Both the position numbers and the translations under genes were made by a program. From an uncultured Collinsella sp. (lineage in GTDB: Bacteria; Actinomycetota; Coriobacteriia; Coriobacteriales; Coriobacteriaceae), in assembly GCA_900549535.1 (NCBI GenBank), contig UROR01000058.1, positions 1 through 11,373 of the forward strand: a DNA stretch of 11,373 nt. The letters are read 5' to 3'. Each line of letters begins with the position of its first letter. Position 1 is the first letter of the stretch. This document shows, in pieces, positions 1 through 7,522 of this stretch. The notes beneath the pieces are model-generated. The model did no database searches and was not told the DNA's origin. It saw nothing but the letters and a program-made list of their open reading frames with translations.

Positions 1-17
1 TTTTGGGGTGCAGTTCA
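1..17. mobile_element. possible right end of an IS3-family insertion sequence (partial)
   Basis: The first 17 bases read, on the minus strand, TGAACTGCACCCCAAAA. This matches my memory of the outer part of terminal inverted repeats in some IS3-family elements, which begin with TGA and run through a CCCCAAAA block. If correct, the element lies to the left of the window and ends at about base 17, just downstream of gltD. No transposase is visible here, so the call rests on the short terminal match only. Confidence 0.35.
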
Positions 18-43
18 GTCATTGGGGACGTTCTTAAATGACT
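17..43 (-). repeat. short inverted repeat after gltD, REP-like
   Basis: AGTCATT at 17-23 and AATGACT at 37-43 form a perfect 7-bp inverted repeat with a 13-nt loop. It begins a few bases after the gltD stop codon at 47-49. On the minus strand the sequence GTAG sits at its 5' edge, overlapping the stem by two bases. A GTAG head before a small palindrome is typical of REP elements mobilised by REP-associated tyrosine transposases, so a REP-type element is possible. There is no U-run after the stem, so it is not a classical terminator, although it is where gltBD transcription would have to end. Confidence 0.4.
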
Positions 44-46
44 ACC

Positions 47-1528
47 TTACAGCTCCAGCGCGTCGGCGACTTCGGCAGCGCAGGCCAGGGCATCGGCCAT
101 AGCGTTCACCACGAGCGAGCTGCCGTTGCGAGCGTCGCCGGCAACATACACCGGCGCGGCATCCGCGGCGACGCCGCCGACACGCGCCGCAAGATGCGAG
201 CCCTCGGCAGCCATCACAGGCAGCGGACGACCAGCAGTGGCAACGGGCACGCCAACGGCGTCGAACACACCGTGCTCCGGGCCTGTAAAGCCGCAGGCGA
301 CGAGCACCAGCTGCGCCGGCACCTCGTGCTCGGAGCCCGCGATGCGCTCGGGCTTGCCAGCCGACCAATCCAGATCGACCACGCGCAGGCCCGCGGCCGC
401 GCCCTTCTTGTCCAGCAGCACCTCGAGCGTATCCACGCCCCAAGCGCGCATCTCGCCGCCCATGGCAGCGATGGCCTCCTGCTGGCCGTAATCGGTCTTC
501 TTCACGTTGGGCCACTGCGGCCAGGGGTTGCTCGCCGCGCGCGCATCAGGCGCCGCCGGCAAGAACTCAAACTGGCGCACGCTGCGCGCACCCTGACGTA
601 CCGCGGTGCCCACGCAGTCGTTACCGGTATCGCCGCCGCCGATGACCACGACGTCCAGGCCGCGTGCATCGATGACAGGCTCGCCGCCATCGAGCACCGA
701 GACGGTCGAGGCCGTCAGGTAGTCCACGGCATACACCACGCCGGGTGCGTCAATATTCTCAGCAGCCAGCCCACGCGGGACGCGAGCACCGGCAGCCACC
801 ACGACGGCGTCAAAGCCATTGAGCTTGGCCGCCACCGCAGGGTTCGTAACGTCAGCACCCAGCTCGAACACAATGCCCAACTCGCGCATGAGCGCCACGC
901 GGCGCTCGACCACGGACTTCTCGAGCTTCATGTTGGGGATGCCGTACATGAGCAGGCCGCCCGGACGGTCGTCGCGCTCAAATACCGTCACGCGGGCGCC
1001 ACGACGTGCAAGCTCCCATGCCGCCACCAGGCCAGCGGGGCCGGAGCCTACCACGGCCACCGCGGGCGCGTCCTCCCCCGCCGGCTCAAAGCGGCGCGGA
1101 TCGCCGTTTGCCCACTCGTGGTCGCTGATCGCGCGCTCGTTGTCGTGAATCGTCGTGGGCTGACCGTCGACCGAGCCCAGGTTGCACGCTGCCTCGCACA
1201 GCGCCGGGCACACGCGGCTCGTGAACTCGGGCATGGGCGAGGTGAGTGACAGACGCTCGGCAGCCTCGTCCCAGCGGCCGCGATACACCAGCTCGTTCCA
1301 CTCGGGAATCAGGTTGTGCAGTGGGCAGCCACTCGGGCGCGCCTTGCCAAAGCTCGCGCCCATCTGGCAAAACGCCACGCCGCACATCATGCAGCGGCTC
1401 GCCTGGGCGCGACGTGCATCGTCATCGAGCTCCACGTACAGCGGATCGAAATCGCGGCTGCGCTCCTCCACGGGGCGAAGCTCGTGAGTCACGCGATCGA
1501 TATCAAGAAAAGCACCGGGCTTACCCAT
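47..1528 (-). CDS. gltD: glutamate synthase (NADPH) small subunit
   Basis: This is the 493-residue beta subunit of glutamate synthase. It takes electrons from NADPH and passes them through FAD and iron-sulfur clusters to GltB, where 2-oxoglutarate and glutamine-derived ammonia become glutamate in the cytoplasm. The N-terminal domain has the cysteines expected for two 4Fe-4S clusters (C46, C49, C54, C68, then C107, C111, C115). It is followed by the FAD-binding GSGPAG motif (residues 161-166) with the acidic E184, the NADPH-binding GGGDTG motif (297-302), and a C-terminal AGDARNGSSLVV segment that contacts FAD. The length is slightly above that of the enterobacterial GltD. The start is well supported: AAGGAGG lies inside the last codons of gltB, and the gltB stop is only 5 nt upstream, so translation is probably coupled. 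No clear downstream terminator is seen before the window edge. Confidence 0.97.
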   Translation of the reverse strand: MGKPGAFLDIDRVTHELRPVEERSRDFDPLYVELDDDARRAQASRCMMCGVAFCQMGASFGKARPSGCPLHNLIPEWNELVYRGRWDEAAERLSLTSPMPEFTSRVCPALCEAACNLGSVDGQPTTIHDNERAISDHEWANGDPRRFEPAGEDAPAVAVVGSGPAGLVAAWELARRGARVTVFERDDRPGGLLMYGIPNMKLEKSVVERRVALMRELGIVFELGADVTNPAVAAKLNGFDAVVVAAGARVPRGLAAENIDAPGVVYAVDYLTASTVSVLDGGEPVIDARGLDVVVIGGGDTGNDCVGTAVRQGARSVRQFEFLPAAPDARAASNPWPQWPNVKKTDYGQQEAIAAMGGEMRAWGVDTLEVLLDKKGAAAGLRVVDLDWSAGKPERIAGSEHEVPAQLVLVACGFTGPEHGVFDAVGVPVATAGRPLPVMAAEGSHLAARVGGVAADAAPVYVAGDARNGSSLVVNAMADALACAAEVADALEL

Positions 1529-1533
1529 GGCAC

Positions 1534-4500
1534 TTACGCCTCCTTCTTGGTCGAAGCAACAGAGCTGGCAGCTACGGACGCAGCGCCCGCAGCACCGCCC
1601 GCGACATCAAAGCGAGCGACATCCGCGGCGCTCGCGCGACCGGTCACGATGTCAAACGCCAGCTCCTCGGCCTGCGCATGCGTCTTGCCCACGGCCTCGG
1701 CCGCAGCGACAATCGCCAGCACGCGCTCGTACTCGGTCGGAATGACCTTCACAAAGTGCTTGCTCATCGTCTCAAAGCTGTAGAGCAGCTTAATGCCACG
1801 CGGGCTCTGCGTCGCGTCCACGTGCTCTTGGATGAGCGCGCGAATCTGCACAAGCTCGTCGGCCGTCGGGGCCTTGAGCTCCACACTCTCGTGGCTCACG
1901 CGGGCGTCGAGCGTGCCGTACTGGTCAAAGACGTAGGCCACGCCGCCCGTCATTCCGGCGGCAAAGTTCTGCCCGACCTCGCCCAGGATGAGCGCCAGAC
2001 CGCCCGTCATGTACTCGCAGCCATGGTTGCCGCAGCCCTCGACCACCACGGTGGCACCGGAGTTGCGCACGGCAAAACGCTGGCCAGCAAGACCGTTAAT
2101 GAAGCCGCGGCCGCTCGTGGCACCAAAGAACGCAACGTTGCCCACGATGATGTTCTCGTCGAACTTGTAGGTCGCATGCGGGTTGGGGCGCACCGACACC
2201 TCGCCGCCCGAAAGGCCCTTGCCAAAGTAGTCGTTGGCGTCGCCGCACACGTTGAGCGTAATGCCGCGCGGCAGGAAAGCGCCAAAGCTCTGACCGGCCG
2301 AGCCATCGCAATCGACGATGATGGAGCCGGCGGGCAGGCCCTCGGGATGCGCCTTGGTCACCGCGTTGCCCAAGATAGTGCCCACGCAGCGGTTGACGTT
2401 GGCGATATCGGCGCGGAAGCGAATCGGACGCAGGTGCGCACGGGCATCGGCCGTATAGGGCACAAACAACGTGGAGTCGAGCGTCTTGTCGAGCTCGCTG
2501 TCCGCAGCCATCTGGGGCAGGAAGTGACGGCCGTCGGCACCCGGGATATGGGCACCGAACTCGCAGGTCGCGCTCGCCAGCACGGGCGACAGATCGAGCA
2601 GGTTGGCCTTGCGGTTGCCCGCGACCTCAATCTGGCGCAAGCACTCGGGATGGCCGACCATCTCGTCGACGGTGCGGAAGCCCAGGCTCGCCATGACCTC
2701 ACGCAGCTGCTCGGCAACAAAGAGCATAAAGTGCTCGACGTGCTCGGGCTTGCCGCGGAAGCCGCGACGCAAGCGACAGTTTTGCGTGGCAATGCCGGCC
2801 GGGCAGGTATCCTGCTGGCAGTCGCGCTGCATGAGGCAGCCCATGGAGATGAGCGGCATGGTCGCAAAGCCAAACTCCTCGGCGCCCAACAGGCAGGCGA
2901 CAGCAACATCGGTGCCGTCCATGAGCTTGCCGTCGGCTTCGAGTACCACGCGCGAGCGCAGGCCGTTTTGCAGCAGCGTCTGCTGGGCCTCGGCAAGACC
3001 GAGCTCCAGCGGCAGACCGGCGTGCCAGATCGAATCGCGCGCCGCGGCACCGGAGCCGCCGTTGTGGCCGCTGATCAAAATCTTGTCGGCGGCACCCTTG
3101 GCCACACCGGTGGCGATGGTGCCGACGCCGGCCTCGCTGACCAGCTTGACCGACACGCGTGCGCCAGGATTGGCGTTCTTAAGATCGAAGATAAGCTCTG
3201 CCAGGTCCTCAATGGAATAGATGTCGTGGTGCGGCGGAGGCGAGATCAGGCCGATACCGGGCGTGGACTGACGGACCTCGGCGATCCAGGGGTAGACCTT
3301 CTTGCCGGGCAGGTGGCCACCCTCGCCGGGCTTGGCGCCCTGGGCCATCTTGATCTGAATCTCGAAGGCGCTGCAAAGATAGCGGCTCGTCACGCCAAAG
3401 CGCGCGCTTGCCACCTGCTTGATCGCTGAGTTCTTGGAGTCACCGTTTGCCAGCGGCGTCTCGCGACGCGGGTCCTCGCCGCCCTCGCCGGAGTTGGAAC
3501 GCCCGTGCAGGCGGTTCATGGCGATGGCCATGCACTCGTGTGCCTCTTTGCTGATGGAACCGTACGACATGGCGCCGGTGTTAAAGCGGCGGACGATGTT
3601 GAGCGCGGGCTCCACCTCGTCGAGCGAAATCGGCGTGCGGCCGCTGGCATCAAAGTCGAGCAGGTCGCGCAGGCGTACGGCACGGCCGGTGCGGTGCAGG
3701 CGGGCGCTGTACTCCTTAAAGGTGTCGTAGCTGTCCTCGCGGCAGGCGGTCTGCAGCAGGTAGACGGTCTGCGGGTCGATAAGGTGATCCTCGCCGCCGA
3801 GCGGGCGCCACTTGGTCAGACCCAGCGTGGGCAGCTGATCGGGAGCCGGGCTCTTAAGGATAGCGAGCGCGGCGTCGTAGCGCTCATTCTGCTCGCGCTC
3901 GACGTCCTCGACACCCATACCGCCCACACGGCTCACCGTGCCGGCGAAGTACGCGTTGACGAACTCCGGAGTGAAGCCCACGGCCTCGAAGATCTGCGCG
4001 GAGTGGTAGCTCTGCACCGTGGAGATGCCCATCTTGGACATGATGGAGACGATACCTGCCGTCGCAGCCTTGTTGTAGTTGTCGATGCCTTGCTCGGCCG
4101 TCACGTCCAGGTCGCCACGTGCCGCCAGATCGCGGATGCACGCATGCGCGTTGTACGGATAGATGCCACTCGCGGAGTAACCCACCAGCGCCGCGAAGTC
4201 GTGCGGGGACACGGCGTCGCCGCACTCCACCACGATGTCGGCAAAGGTGCGCACGCCGGCACGAATCAGGTGATTGTGAACGCAGCCCACGGCGAGCAGC
4301 GACGGCACGGGCACCTCGCCCGCGGCAGCGCGGTCGCTCAGCACCACGATGTTCACGCCGTCGCGGACCGCGGCCTCAACATCCTCTGCAAGCTGCTTGA
4401 GCGCAGCCTGCAGCGCGCCCTCACCCGCGTCGCGGCGGTACACGGCACGGAAGCGACGGGTCTTAAAGCCCACACGGTCGATTGCGCAAATGCGGTCGAA

Positions 4501-6231
4501 CTCATCCTCGCTCAGCAGCGGACGCTCCAAGCGCACCAGCTGGCAGGCCGTGCGGGAATCCTCGAGCAGGTTGCCGTGGTTGCCCAGGTAGAGCGTGGTC
4601 GAAGTCACCATGTGCTCGCGCAGGGCATCGATCGGCGGGTTTGTGACCTGGGCGAACAGCTGGTAGAAATAGTCGTAAAACGTGCGTGTCTTCTTGGACA
4701 GGCACGCCAGCGGCGCGTCGATGCCCATCGAGGCGAGCGGGGCCTTGCCCTGCTGGGCCATGGGACGCACGACTTCGTCAACATCATCCCAGTGATACCC
4801 GAGCTTGGCCATGCGCACGGCGGCGGGCACCTCGGCGTCCTCGGCGGGCGCGGGCGCTGCAGGCTTGTCGAGCGCGTCGAGGGTCAGCGTCTCCTCGGCG
4901 ATCCAGTCGCGGTAGGGTTTTTCCTTGGCGTAGCGGGCGCGCAGCTCGTCGTTGTAAATCACGCGGCCCCGGGCAAAGTCCACCTCGAGCATCTGGCCCG
5001 GTCCTAGGCAGCCGCTCGTCAGGATGTTCTCGGGGCTCACCTCGATGGTGCCCACCTCGCTCGCCAGCATAAAGCGACCGTCGCGCGTCACATAGTAGCG
5101 GGCGGGACGCAGGCCGTTACGGTCGAGGGCGGCACCCAGCGTGCGACCGTCGGTAAAGGCGATGGCCGCCGGGCCATCCCACGGCTCCATGAGCATGGAC
5201 TGGTAAGCGTCGTAGGCGCGGCACTCCTCACTCAGGCTGTCGTTGTGGTCCCACGGCTCGGGCAGCAGCATGGATGCGGCACGCGTGAGCGGACGACCGT
5301 TCATGACCAAAAACTCAAGCACATTGTCCAGAATCGCGGAGTCGGAGCCCTCGCGGTTGATGATGGGCATCACGCGCTCAAGATCGTGCTGCAGCACGGG
5401 GCTGTACAGGTTGGGTTCGCGGGCGCGAATCCAGTTGACGTTGCCCTTGAGGGTATTGATCTCGCCGTTGTGGATGATAAAGCGGTTGGGATGTGCGCGC
5501 TCCCAGCTGGGCGTGGTGTTGGTGGAGTAGCGCGAGTGGACGAGCGCCACGGCCGTTTTGACGGCGGCGTCGTTGAGGTCGATGAAGAAACGGCGCATCT
5601 GCGTGGCCACAAGCATGCCCTTGTACACGATGGTGCGCGAGCTCATGGAGCACACATAGAAGATCTTGTCGCGCAGGGCGAACTCAGCGTCGGCCTTCTT
5701 TTCGATGGTGCGGCGGCACACGTACAGGCGACGCTCAAAGGCATCGCCGGCGGGCGTGTCGTCCGGACGGCCCAGGAAAGCCTGCAGGATAGTAGGCATG
5801 CAGGCGCGGGCCGTCTCGCCCAGGTCGTGCGGGTCGACCGGCACCTCGCGCCAAAAGAGCAGCGGCACGCCGGCTTCGGCGCAGCCCTCCTCAAACACGC
5901 GGCGGGCATCCTCTACGCCCTTGTCGTCCTGCGGGAAGAACAGCATGGCCACGCCATAGTCGCCCTCTGCCGGCAGAATCTGGCCGCACTTTTGGGCCTC
6001 TTTACGGAAAAAGTGATGCGGAACCTGGAACAGGATGCCGGCGCCGTCGCCGGTGTTCTTCTCGAGTCCCGTACCGCCGCGGTGCTCCAAGTTGACCAGA
6101 ATGGACAGTGCGTCGTCCAGAATCTGGTGATGGCGCTCGCCGTTGATATCGGCAAGCGCGCCGATGCCACATGCATCGTGGTCGAATTCGGGGCGATAAA
6201 GGCCCTGCTGCTGAGCGGAATCTGCCTGCAT
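1534..6231 (-). CDS. gltB: glutamate synthase (NADPH) large subunit
   Basis: This is the full-length 1565-residue alpha subunit of glutamate synthase, which converts glutamine and 2-oxoglutarate to two glutamates. The N-terminus is a 20-residue propeptide before CGIGALAD. C21 should become the N-terminal nucleophile of the class II glutaminase domain (about 21-430), with the NGEIN segment at 255-259. A central linker domain follows (about 480-800). The FMN-binding synthase domain (about 850-1230) includes SGHNGGSGAA near 1054-1063 and the 3Fe-4S cysteines C1132, C1138 and C1143 in GCLMQRDCQQDTC. The C-terminal glycine-rich beta-helix domain spans about 1260-1500. The last 25 residues are an alanine- and serine-rich tail, probably unstructured. 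The start has a strong ribosome site, AGGGGAGGA, ending about 6 nt upstream. The gene leads the gltB-gltD operon and is divergent from gpmA. No convincing sigma-70 promoter was picked out upstream. Confidence 0.98.
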   Translation of the reverse strand: MQADSAQQQGLYRPEFDHDACGIGALADINGERHHQILDDALSILVNLEHRGGTGLEKNTGDGAGILFQVPHHFFRKEAQKCGQILPAEGDYGVAMLFFPQDDKGVEDARRVFEEGCAEAGVPLLFWREVPVDPHDLGETARACMPTILQAFLGRPDDTPAGDAFERRLYVCRRTIEKKADAEFALRDKIFYVCSMSSRTIVYKGMLVATQMRRFFIDLNDAAVKTAVALVHSRYSTNTTPSWERAHPNRFIIHNGEINTLKGNVNWIRAREPNLYSPVLQHDLERVMPIINREGSDSAILDNVLEFLVMNGRPLTRAASMLLPEPWDHNDSLSEECRAYDAYQSMLMEPWDGPAAIAFTDGRTLGAALDRNGLRPARYYVTRDGRFMLASEVGTIEVSPENILTSGCLGPGQMLEVDFARGRVIYNDELRARYAKEKPYRDWIAEETLTLDALDKPAAPAPAEDAEVPAAVRMAKLGYHWDDVDEVVRPMAQQGKAPLASMGIDAPLACLSKKTRTFYDYFYQLFAQVTNPPIDALREHMVTSTTLYLGNHGNLLEDSRTACQLVRLERPLLSEDEFDRICAIDRVGFKTRRFRAVYRRDAGEGALQAALKQLAEDVEAAVRDGVNIVVLSDRAAAGEVPVPSLLAVGCVHNHLIRAGVRTFADIVVECGDAVSPHDFAALVGYSASGIYPYNAHACIRDLAARGDLDVTAEQGIDNYNKAATAGIVSIMSKMGISTVQSYHSAQIFEAVGFTPEFVNAYFAGTVSRVGGMGVEDVEREQNERYDAALAILKSPAPDQLPTLGLTKWRPLGGEDHLIDPQTVYLLQTACREDSYDTFKEYSARLHRTGRAVRLRDLLDFDASGRTPISLDEVEPALNIVRRFNTGAMSYGSISKEAHECMAIAMNRLHGRSNSGEGGEDPRRETPLANGDSKNSAIKQVASARFGVTSRYLCSAFEIQIKMAQGAKPGEGGHLPGKKVYPWIAEVRQSTPGIGLISPPPHHDIYSIEDLAELIFDLKNANPGARVSVKLVSEAGVGTIATGVAKGAADKILISGHNGGSGAAARDSIWHAGLPLELGLAEAQQTLLQNGLRSRVVLEADGKLMDGTDVAVACLLGAEEFGFATMPLISMGCLMQRDCQQDTCPAGIATQNCRLRRGFRGKPEHVEHFMLFVAEQLREVMASLGFRTVDEMVGHPECLRQIEVAGNRKANLLDLSPVLASATCEFGAHIPGADGRHFLPQMAADSELDKTLDSTLFVPYTADARAHLRPIRFRADIANVNRCVGTILGNAVTKAHPEGLPAGSIIVDCDGSAGQSFGAFLPRGITLNVCGDANDYFGKGLSGGEVSVRPNPHATYKFDENIIVGNVAFFGATSGRGFINGLAGQRFAVRNSGATVVVEGCGNHGCEYMTGGLALILGEVGQNFAAGMTGGVAYVFDQYGTLDARVSHESVELKAPTADELVQIRALIQEHVDATQSPRGIKLLYSFETMSKHFVKVIPTEYERVLAIVAAAEAVGKTHAQAEELAFDIVTGRASAADVARFDVAGGAAGAASVAASSVASTKKEA

Positions 6232-6245
6232 CGCGATCCTCCCCT

Positions 6246-6411
6246 AGATATTTAGACAGTCAGTTGAATAGGCATACTAGGAGCATCGCCGGTCCGTTGT
6301 GTTTCCCACCCGTTTCGAAACAATCGCGTAACGCACGCCCCACGAGTGGACACCGCCGACCTCAAGGGCGACAACATAGGCCCCAAGTTCGGCCTGTTAG
6401 CTCACCACTTC
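6246..6411. other. gltB upstream region, no gene seen
   Basis: This stretch separates the gltB ribosome binding site from the first long inverted repeat. I see no credible coding sequence. It holds a perfect 10-bp palindrome, GTTTCGAAAC, at 6312-6321, which could be an operator, and a small hairpin at 6378-6395. The gltB promoter must lie here or further upstream. The weak candidates TAGTAT and TAAATA on the minus strand lack good -35 partners, so I do not call one. Confidence 0.5.
6378..6395. repeat. small hairpin, possible degraded copy of the neighbouring repeat
   Basis: AGGCC at 6378-6382 and GGCCT at 6391-6395 pair around an 8-nt loop. With a 2-nt bulge, the flanking AAC and GTT extend the stem. 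The AGGCCCCAAGTT core resembles the conserved AGGCCCAATT loop of the two inverted repeats just downstream. It may be a decayed relative, but the match is short. Confidence 0.25.
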
Positions 6412-6476
6412 AAACATCTCAATCTGTAACAGGAAGGCCCAATTACGACGACTAACTGTTACAGATTGAGATGTTT
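6412..6476 (+). repeat. long perfect inverted repeat, unit A
   Basis: The left arm AAACATCTCAATCTGTAACA (6412-6431) and the right arm (6457-6476) are exact reverse complements over 20 bp, separated by a 25-nt loop containing AGGCCCAATT. Arm length, loop length and loop motif all match unit B at 6492-6554, but the arms differ from B at paired positions. The element sits in the intergenic space between divergent gltB and gpmA. It could be a mobile palindromic repeat (MITE- or REP-like), a structured RNA, or a large operator. A TTTT run at its right end could give weak plus-strand termination, but the large loop argues against a normal terminator. Confidence 0.9.
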
Positions 6477-6491
6477 TCGAGAGACATTCCG

Positions 6492-6554
6492 AATGTCTCG
6501 ATCTGTAACACCTAGGCCCAATTTCCATCCCTCGTTGTTACAGATCGAGACATT
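6492..6554 (+). repeat. long perfect inverted repeat, unit B
   Basis: The left arm AATGTCTCGATCTGTAACA (6492-6510) and the right arm (6536-6554) are exact reverse complements over 19 bp around a 25-nt loop with the same AGGCCCAATT motif as unit A. The stem can extend outward by CCG/CGG with a one-base bulge. Immediately upstream, GAGACATT at 6481-6488 can pair with the outer left arm (6492-6499) and form a competing 8-bp hairpin. The unit ends about 55 nt upstream of the predicted gpmA -35 box. Confidence 0.9.
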
Positions 6555-6608
6555 TCGGCAGCCCCCCTTCACCATCCCATTCAAATAGAACAATTTTGTT
6601 AGTCTTGG

Positions 6609-6637
6609 TTAACTTTTTGGCCTAAAACGGGTATCCT
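6609..6637 (+). promoter_or_regulatory. predicted sigma-70-type promoter of gpmA
   Basis: TTAACT (6609-6614) and TATCCT (6632-6637) are separated by 17 nt, and each matches the consensus at four of six positions. The site lies about 50 nt before the gpmA start in a locally A+T-rich stretch. It is the best-spaced candidate between repeat unit B and the gene. Confidence 0.45.
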
Positions 6638-6689
6638 TTGCGGCGTCAAGCAAACGGCACGCACACCGTGCCAGATCAAGGAGACCCCT

Positions 6690-7447
6690 ATGGCACACCA
6701 GACAGACCAACAGACAATGCAACTTGTCCTTATCCGTCACGGAGAGTCCGAGTGGAACAAGCTCAACCTGTTCACCGGCTGGACCGATGTCGAGCTCACC
6801 GACACGGGCCGCGAAGAGGCGGCGGCAGGCGGCCGCGCCCTCAAAGAAGCCGGTTTCGACTTTGACGTCTGCTACACTTCGCGTCTCAAGCGCGCGATCC
6901 ACACCCTCGACATCGTGCTCGGCCAGATGGATCGCGAGTGGCTGCGCGTCATCAAATCCTGGAAGCTCAACGCGCGCCAGTTTGGCGCGTTGGTGGGTCT
7001 CAACAAGGCCGATGCCGCGGCGGAGCACGGCGACGAGCAGGTGCTCATCTGGCGCCGTTCCTTCGATGTCTGCCCGCCGGCGCTCGAGCCGGGCGACGCG
7101 CGCGATCCCCACACCCAGGAGCAATACCGTGACGTCGCGCCCGATCAACTGCCCTATACCGAGTGCCTCAAGGACACGATAGCCCGCGCCTGGCCTTATT
7201 TCGAAGACGAGATTCGCCCAAGCGCGTACTCATCGCCGCACACGGCAACTCCCTGCGCTCACTCGTCATGAAGCTCGAGCACCTCACGCCCGAGGAGATC
7301 CTCAAGGTCAACATCCCCACCGGAGTGCCGCTCGTCTACACCTTCGATACCGATTTCAATGTCCTCGACAAGCGCTACATCGGCGATCCGGCGACCATCG
7401 CCGCCAAGATCGACGCCGTGGCCAATCAGGGCAAAGCGCACAAGTAG
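6690..7447 (+). pseudogene. gpmA: 2,3-bisphosphoglycerate-dependent phosphoglycerate mutase, frameshifted
   Basis: GpmA interconverts 3- and 2-phosphoglycerate in glycolysis. The first part (6690 to about 7219) encodes the LVLIRHGESEWN phosphohistidine motif, FTGWTDVELT, TSRLKRAIHT and KSWKLNARQFGAL, all typical of the family. After DEIRP the reading frame leaves the family and soon stops. From 7220 another frame resumes with KRVLIAAHGNSLRSLV, which holds the second catalytic histidine, and continues to the usual C-terminus IDAVANQGKAHK with a stop at 7445-7447. By comparison with E. coli GpmA, about five residues (RMKSG in that protein) plus one base are missing at the junction, implying a 16-nt deletion. 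Restored, the protein would be about 257 residues, the normal size. AAGGAG lies 6 nt before the ATG. The break is either a true inactivation or an assembly error, since everything else is well preserved. Confidence 0.85.
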
Positions 7448-7522
7448 CCCCAACCCAAATCCGACGCGTGGCGCCGCACGACCCAGATGCGACGTCATGC
7501 CGCCCATATGCAGGAGCGCACC

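Noticed and set aside
38..6255. Very long open frames on the plus strand opposite gltD and gltB
   Set aside because: They are antisense shadows in G+C-rich coding DNA. Their translations are low-complexity, rich in His, Arg and Ala, and match no family, while the minus strand encodes full conserved GltB and GltD.
6412..6476. Ordinary intrinsic terminator
   Set aside because: The loop is 25 nt, no gene ends nearby on the plus strand, and unit B lacks a proper U-run, so termination does not explain the shared structure.
6412..6554. CRISPR array
   Set aside because: The repeated units are inverted pairs of arms with 25-nt loops, not direct repeats with regular unique spacers, and no cas gene is present.
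6609..7148. 179-codon open frame on the minus strand across gpmA
   Set aside because: The plus strand carries clear GpmA motifs over the same bases. The antisense frame has no ribosome site and no recognisable domain.
7487..7522. Earlier starts for the Nramp transporter
   Set aside because: ATG 7487 and ATG 7508 have no Shine-Dalgarno, whereas ATG 7523 has AGGAG at good spacing, and family homology begins after it.
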